From Phormidium ambiguum IAM M-71 (lineage in GTDB: Bacteria > Cyanobacteriota > Cyanobacteriia > Cyanobacteriales > Aerosakkonemataceae), in NCBI RefSeq assembly GCF_001904725.1, contig NZ_MRCE01000002.1, positions 186,001-250,000 on the forward strand: DNA of 64,000 nucleotides, read 5' to 3'. The stretch's first letter is position 1; each line of letters opens with the position of its first letter. A model generated the notes under the pieces. That model was not told the DNA's origin. It worked only from the letters and a program-made list of their open reading frames with translations, and searched no databases. The position numbers were made by a program, and so were the translations under genes. Of this stretch, positions 59,861 through 64,000 are shown in pieces.

Positions 59861-61153
59861 ATGGAATTACTAAAATCCAATAATCAGCAAATGAAAAGCA
59901 ACAATGAACAAATAATTTACGATCATCTAATTAATTGCGTTCAAAATGAACAACCATCACAAATTATCGAACGATTCCACCAACTATTCATTGATGGTAT
60001 CGGCTACCCTGAAAGAGATATTGAGGCGGCTTTATATAAAATAATTGTTAATTTAGAAAGTCAGCAAGAATTTAATTACATTATTAGCCGTTGCTGCTAT
60101 ATCTTGATAAATCGTTGGCAAATGCAGCAAAAAAATAGTAATGCGATCGCCGAATTAATTGAACTATTTGAACATTCATCCTCTAGATTTAAAGGCATTG
60201 CTAACCGTTCGCACTTAGTACAAAGATTGCAAGAGTTAATTTCTAATTTTACTCAAAGTGAAGAATACAAAGTCCTGCGTCGTTTAGTTCCCGCTTTTGC
60301 ACCTAGAATTTCTACTGTTAACCAAGAAGCAAAATACCCTTTAGGGCAATTGATTTCTCGTTACCCCTTTTTATACGATCATTGTTTGCTTGAAGGAGAA
60401 ACTTCTTGCTTACAAAAACAAACCGTCCAAGAAATTCAGGAACAAAGACAAAAACAATTTGAAGTGAATTTGTCTCAATATACACTTTATCTTTTAAGGC
60501 AATTGAAAACTGCCAAAAGAATTGATTCAGAAATTGGTGATAAAATCATTAAACCAGTTAAAAACCCCACCTTATTAACTGATGAGAAACTTTACTTAGC
60601 TTTGCAAGAATTTGTCGGTAACGTTAAAGACTCTTACACTTACCGAGATTTAGCCCAAGACTTTCTTTCTCAAGCTAGTCAAAATAAAAATTACCGAGGA
60701 TTTAAATCCTACCTTTACGAATACTTGATTGATTCCGTCGATCCAAAATATGGCAGACATCAATTTAATAATCGATTGCATCAACATTTAAAAAACTTAT
60801 TTTCTGAAAAAGACTCCCAAAAATTAAATGAAGTTTTGATCATGCAGACTTGTAGTGAATTGTTCAATTTTTTGGTAGAAAGTCCTACCCATCCAAATTA
60901 TTATTTCTTTCTTGATTTAGTTGCTAATCTAGGCCCTCGAAGAACAATTGGTATATTACTGAAAATAGCTTTGCTATCTAACAAAGTTAAGCCACTTTTA
61001 GAAAGAAGATTTTCGATTTTGTTTAGTTATTATGAATCCCAAACGGTAGAAGATTTACGTTGGTTAGTGCAATCTTTGGAAAATTTGAATGTGGCTTTAG
61101 TGACAAATTTTGGGGCAGTAGATGTTTCTTTTATTAAGAATCAAATTGTTTAA
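59861..61153 (+). CDS. Large helical hypothetical protein
   Basis: 430 aa, no signal peptide or membrane segment, mostly helical with many Gln/Asn/Leu residues (RFHQLFIDGIGYPERDIEAA, YIISRCCYILINRWQMQQ, YPLGQLISRYPFLYDHCLL). Looks like a conserved protein of filamentous cyanobacteria; no domain or function recognised. A second Met at residue 11 could be the start. It has an unusually long upstream region, and a half MITE follows at once. Confidence 0.6.
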   Translation: MELLKSNNQQMKSNNEQIIYDHLINCVQNEQPSQIIERFHQLFIDGIGYPERDIEAALYKIIVNLESQQEFNYIISRCCYILINRWQMQQKNSNAIAELIELFEHSSSRFKGIANRSHLVQRLQELISNFTQSEEYKVLRRLVPAFAPRISTVNQEAKYPLGQLISRYPFLYDHCLLEGETSCLQKQTVQEIQEQRQKQFEVNLSQYTLYLLRQLKTAKRIDSEIGDKIIKPVKNPTLLTDEKLYLALQEFVGNVKDSYTYRDLAQDFLSQASQNKNYRGFKSYLYEYLIDSVDPKYGRHQFNNRLHQHLKNLFSEKDSQKLNEVLIMQTCSELFNFLVESPTHPNYYFFLDLVANLGPRRTIGILLKIALLSNKVKPLLERRFSILFSYYESQTVEDLRWLVQSLENLNVALVTNFGAVDVSFIKNQIV

Positions 61154-61229
61154 TTAATCCCACCCCAAACCCTTCCCCGTCTACGGGGAGGGGCAATGAT
61201 TTAGGACAAGTTTACAAAATTAGTATAAG
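61154..61229. repeat. Half copy of the MITE-like family (copy D)
   Basis: CCCACCCCAAACCCTTCCCC, then GTCTACGGGGAGGGGCAATG, then a worn end AAAATTAGTATAA. This equals the reverse complement of the left part of copies A and C, including one decayed terminal repeat. It starts at the stop codon of the preceding gene. Confidence 0.65.
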
Positions 61230-61278
61230 TAATAAAACTTCGGTTTTAGAATAGGTATAACTAGTGATAGTAAATATT

Positions 61279-61956
61279 CTAACTTAACTGTCGCAAACGA
61301 TAACCCATGCTGTGAACGGTTTCAATTAAATTATCTGGTGCGCCTACACTTTTCAACTTTTGCCGCAAACTCCTAATGTGGACTTTTACGGTATCTTCTT
61401 CTGGAGGTGCTTCCAAAGACCAAATATGTTCAATGATTACGCTACGACTGAGAACTCGCCGCCCACTCCTCAGCAATAATTCTAATAAACTGTATTCTTT
61501 AGGCGTTAAATGTAGGGGTTTATTTGCATAATTAACTTCGTAAGTGCTGGGATCTAAACGCAGATTTCCCCATTCTAAAATGGGCGGCGAACAAGAATTT
61601 CCTCGCCGCAATAAAGCACGAATTCTCGCAAATAATTCACCTAAATCTACTGGTTTAACAACGTAATCATCAGCACCCGCATCTAAGCCGTTGATTTTAT
61701 CGGTGACGGTATCGCAAGCGGTGAGCATGAGTACAGGCATACTGTAACCATGCGATCGCAAACGCTGACAAAGACTCACCCCATCCAATTCTGGTACCAT
61801 CAAATCTAAAAGCATCAAGTCATAGTTAAGTACCTTGACTTGTTCCCACCCCGCTTCCCCATCACTTACTACATCAACAACATAGCGTTGATCGGTTAGT
61901 GCTTCCGCTAACGTTTCCGCAAGGCGGAAATCATCTTCAACCAGAAGAATTCTCAT
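61279..61956 (-). CDS. OmpR-family response regulator
   Basis: 225 aa. Receiver domain: MRILLVEDDFRLAETLAEAL, the phospho-acceptor Asp in LNYDLMLLDLMVPELDG, LTACDTV and DDYVVKPVDLGEL with the conserved Lys. The winged-helix domain (about 125-225) has LTPKEYSLLELLLRSGRRVL and VHIRSLRQKL. The ATG at 61956 is preferred to a TTG two codons upstream. No histidine kinase is adjacent in the window. Divergent from the pec operon; a role in light-harvesting control is possible but unproven. Confidence 0.9.
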   Translation of the reverse strand: MRILLVEDDFRLAETLAEALTDQRYVVDVVSDGEAGWEQVKVLNYDLMLLDLMVPELDGVSLCQRLRSHGYSMPVLMLTACDTVTDKINGLDAGADDYVVKPVDLGELFARIRALLRRGNSCSPPILEWGNLRLDPSTYEVNYANKPLHLTPKEYSLLELLLRSGRRVLSRSVIIEHIWSLEAPPEEDTVKVHIRSLRQKLKSVGAPDNLIETVHSMGYRLRQLS

Positions 61957-62122
61957 AAGCAAAAAGTTTTTTTATCAAAAATAAATCGCCTTCTGGGAGC
62001 AAGAGTTTGACTGTTCAGAAAATCTTACCCTTTTTGGTGGACATTATCTTAGCTAAATATTCGCAACAAAAGTTAAGATTTTTTACAAAAACTGTAATAA
62101 TAACTCAAGTATTTGTTTCTGT

Positions 62123-62151
62123 TTGTAACAAAATATGCAATTCGTTATAAT
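62123..62151 (+). promoter_or_regulatory. Promoter of the pec operon
   Basis: TTGTAA (62123-62128), a 17-nt spacer, and a perfect TATAAT (62146-62151) form a strong sigma70-type promoter. The transcript would start near 62158 and carry a leader of about 117 nt before pecB, as is common for phycobiliprotein operons. Confidence 0.7.
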
Positions 62152-62274
62152 CTTTCCGATTTCTTTACCTTTTCTTCACCTAATTTTTTACTTTTGGAAT
62201 GTAACGTTCATTGCAAGCTGAAATTTTAACAGCCGCAATTTATAAAACCTAAGCAACTTAGGAGATTTAAGAAA

Positions 62275-62793
62275 ATGCTCGACGCTTTCTCTAGAGTAGT
62301 TGACCAAGCTGATAGAAAAGGCGCTTACCTAAGCGAAGATCAAGTAAATGGTTTATCCAACATGGTTGCCGAAAGCAACAAACGCTTGGATGTAGTTAAC
62401 CGCCTCACCAGCAACGCTTCCACCATTACCGCTAATGCTTATCGAGCATTAGTTGCAGAAGAACCCCAAGTATTTGGCCCCGGTGGTGCTTGCTTCCACA
62501 ACCGCAACCAAGCTGCTTGCATTCGTGACTTAGGATTCATTTTACGCTACGTTACCTACTCAGTATTAGCGGGCGATGCCAGTGTAATGGACGATCGTTG
62601 CTTAAATGGTTTGCGCGAAACCTATCAAGCTTTGGGAACTCCTGGTAACACTGTTGCTAAAGGCATCCAAAAAATGAAAGATGCGGCAATTCAAATTGCT
62701 AACGATTCCAATGGTATTACCAAAGGAGATTGCAGCGCTTTAATGTCAGAATTGGCTGGTTATTTCGATCGGGCTGCTGGCGCAGTTGCCTAG
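62275..62793 (+). CDS. pecB: Phycoerythrocyanin beta subunit
   Basis: 172-aa phycobiliprotein of the rod antenna. It begins [20 protein letters not shown], as in PecB rather than CpcB (MFDAFTKVV). The two phycocyanobilin-binding cysteines are Cys82 (NQAACIRDL) and Cys153 (TKGDCSAL). [20 protein letters not shown] is PecB-like. Position 72, a methylated Asn in phycocyanin beta, is Ala here. AGGAG lies about 10 nt upstream of the ATG. First gene of pecB-pecA-pecC. The identity with phycoerythrocyanin rests on recalled family sequences. Confidence 0.93.
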   Translation: MLDAFSRVVDQADRKGAYLSEDQVNGLSNMVAESNKRLDVVNRLTSNASTITANAYRALVAEEPQVFGPGGACFHNRNQAACIRDLGFILRYVTYSVLAGDASVMDDRCLNGLRETYQALGTPGNTVAKGIQKMKDAAIQIANDSNGITKGDCSALMSELAGYFDRAAGAVA

Positions 62794-62929
62794 TAAAAAG
62801 GCAGAAGGCAGAAGGTAACGAAAAGTTTTTTAGCCGTTTTCATCTGCCATGCTGCACTAACAATTTCATTAGATACAACATTCAGATTACACCACAGCTT
62901 AATCAAAGCATTGCGGAGAAAAAAAAATC

Positions 62930-63418
62930 ATGAAAACCCCCATCACAGAAGCAATTGCAGCAGCTGATTCTCGTGGCGCTTACTTGAGCAACACAGAAAT
63001 GCAAGCCATTTTCGGTCGCTTTAACCGTGCGCGTGCTGGATTAGAAGCAGCCAAGGCATTTAACGCTAATGGCAAGAAATGGGCAGAAGCAGCTGCTAAC
63101 CATGTGTATCAAAAATTCCCTTACACCACCCAAATGCAAGGGCCACAATATGCTTCTACTCAAGAAGGTAAAAATAAGTGTGTACGGGATATCGACCACT
63201 ACTTACGTACTATTAGCTACTGCTGTGTAGTTGGTGGTACAGGTCCGATCGATGAATATGTATTAGCAGGTGTGAAAGAATTCAACGCCGCTTTGGGATT
63301 ATCTCCCAGCTGGTACGTTGCAGCATTAGAATTCGTTCGTGATAATCACGGTTTGTCTGGCGATGCCGCAGGTGAAGCCAATATCTACCTCAACTATGCA
63401 ATCAACGCGCTAAGCTAA
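62930..63418 (+). CDS. pecA: Phycoerythrocyanin alpha subunit
   Basis: 162 aa partner of PecB. Cys84 ([19 protein letters not shown]) is the site where PecE/PecF attach and isomerise the bilin to phycoviolobilin. [14 protein letters not shown] and [20 protein letters not shown] are signatures of PecA rather than CpcA. GGAG precedes the start. A GGCAGAAGGCAGAAGG short repeat (62801-62816) lies in the 136-bp gap to pecB. The hexamer absorbs green-yellow light at the rod tips; pecE and pecF should lie beyond the window. Confidence 0.93.
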   Translation: MKTPITEAIAAADSRGAYLSNTEMQAIFGRFNRARAGLEAAKAFNANGKKWAEAAANHVYQKFPYTTQMQGPQYASTQEGKNKCVRDIDHYLRTISYCCVVGGTGPIDEYVLAGVKEFNAALGLSPSWYVAALEFVRDNHGLSGDAAGEANIYLNYAINALS

Positions 63419-63430
63419 CTCGTTCTTAGT

Positions 63431-63550
63431 CATTGGTCATTAGTTAATTGTCATTAGTTAATTGTCATTAGTCATTAGTTATGCGTCATTGAATTAATAA
63501 TTTATTAAAAATGACAAATAACCAAGAGCTAATGACAATTGACCAATGAC
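63431..63550. repeat. Inverted GTCATTAGTTAATTG repeat between pecA and pecC
   Basis: Left: CATTGGTCATTAGTTAATTG, then further GTCATTAGT units. Right: GAGCTAATGACAATTGACC and AATGAC. Together they form a long imperfect hairpin in the pecA-pecC gap, built of short near-tandem units. It could lower read-through so that the linker is made at lower level than PecB and PecA, or protect the 3' end of the pecBA message. Confidence 0.6.
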
Positions 63551-63579
63551 AAAAAACGTTTTTTAATGGAGCAGAAAAC

Positions 63580-64000
63580 ATGAGCCTTTTAACAGAAGAT
63601 CGCTTAGGCATTAGCGGCGCAGTTGGTCAAAAATTTGAACTGCGCCGCAATTGGACAGAAGATAATTTGCAACAAGTTTTTCGCGCTGCTTACGAGCAAG
63701 TTTTCGGTAGAGAAAGAGTTTACACTAGTGGTATATTTTCCAGTGCCGAAGCTTTGTTAAGAAATGGCAGCATTAACGTGCGGCAATTCATTGCAATTTT
63801 AGCTAAATCCGAATTTTACAAAGAGCGTTTTTTCTACAACAAATCCCAAGTTCGCTTCATTGAATTAAATTATAAGCATTTATTGGGACGTGCGCCTTAC
63901 GACCAATCAGAGATTGCTTATCACGTTGATGTTTACGCTTCTCAGGGCTATGAAGCAGAGATTGATTCTTATATTTATAGCCCGGAATATAATGAAGCTT
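63580..64000 (+). CDS. pecC: Phycoerythrocyanin-associated rod linker, 5' part only
   Basis: The first 140 codons of a phycobilisome rod linker run off the window end. After a short N-terminus ([20 protein letters not shown]) comes the linker (PBS_linker_poly) domain: [60 protein letters not shown] and [20 protein letters not shown]. This domain fills the centre of the phycobiliprotein hexamer. The name follows the pecB-pecA context; a cpcC-like linker is the alternative. GGAGCAG lies about 8 nt before the ATG. Confidence 0.88.
   Translation, partial: MSLLTEDRLGISGAVGQKFELRRNWTEDNLQQVFRAAYEQVFGRERVYTSGIFSSAEALLRNGSINVRQFIAILAKSEFYKERFFYNKSQVRFIELNYKHLLGRAPYDQSEIAYHVDVYASQGYEAEIDSYIYSPEYNEA

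Noticed and set aside
62125-62138. GTA-N8-TGC, near match to an NtcA site before pecB
   Set aside because: One mismatch in the essential TAC half, and it overlaps the pec -35 region with the wrong distance to the -10.
63419-63560. Possible CRISPR-like array of GTCATTAGT units
   Set aside because: Units are short, contiguous and inverted around a centre; there are no unique spacers.

Overview
The window is chromosomal DNA from a cyanobacterium, probably a filamentous one. The evidence is phycoerythrocyanin genes (pecB, pecA and the start of pecC) at the right edge, chlM (chlorophyll synthesis), a cyanobacterial covalent-heme globin (glbN), a carotenoid oxygenase, a thylakoid photosystem I accumulation factor homolog, the cyanobacterial long-form ispH, many HIP1 octamers (GCGATCGC), and several families of dispersed palindromes and MITE-like repeats typical of these AT-rich genomes. 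I see no tRNA, rRNA, CRISPR array, prophage or intact transposase gene.

Layout. 0-7 kb holds housekeeping genes: an ammonium transporter with an NtcA-type site upstream, purE, nagA, a double-GNAT acetyltransferase, chlM and two small membrane proteins. 7-11.3 kb holds two small unknown genes and an ergothioneine set, egtC-egtB-egtD; egtB and egtD both start at TTG behind good Shine-Dalgarno sequences. 11.4-16 kb holds a CPBP protease, small secreted proteins, an M23 peptidase and a repeat-rich stretch. 16.2-33.7 kb is the most unusual part, a redox island. It carries two very large paralogous fusion proteins (Crp-like sensor + sigma54-activator-like AAA domain + NosR/NapH-like membrane iron-sulfur module), hybrid cluster protein (hcp), a Crp/Fnr regulator, a second ammonium transporter, a sulfide:quinone reductase-like flavoprotein and a five-gene heterodisulfide-reductase-like operon in the order C-B-A-C-B, resembling the sulfur-oxidising sHdr systems. 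33.9-42.2 kb holds ispH, an HPP membrane protein, glbN, an Rpn-type nuclease, mscS, a carotenoid oxygenase and a zinc-free MDR reductase. 42.7-46 kb is a small accessory patch of unknown proteins that could include a toxin/immunity pair, plus DUF5678 and Uma2 genes. 46-61 kb holds miaB, a GH57/DUF3536 protein, a Ca2+/H+ antiporter, a tandemly amplified peptidoglycan-binding mini-gene, sucrose synthase, an M32 carboxypeptidase and others. 61-64 kb holds a response regulator divergent from the pec operon.

How the parts work together. An identical 14-bp FNR-type palindrome occurs upstream of hcp/crp and of glbN. In both places a TAN3T -10 element lies exactly 22 nt downstream of it, so the Crp-family regulator next to hcp probably controls a small reactive-nitrogen or low-oxygen regulon that includes the distant globin gene. 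The sulfide:quinone reductase-like protein and the Hdr-like operon suggest sulfide or sulfane-sulfur oxidation, and the two membrane polyferredoxin fusions may link that cytoplasmic chemistry to the quinone pool. The last two functional links are inferences from gene content and neighbourhood.
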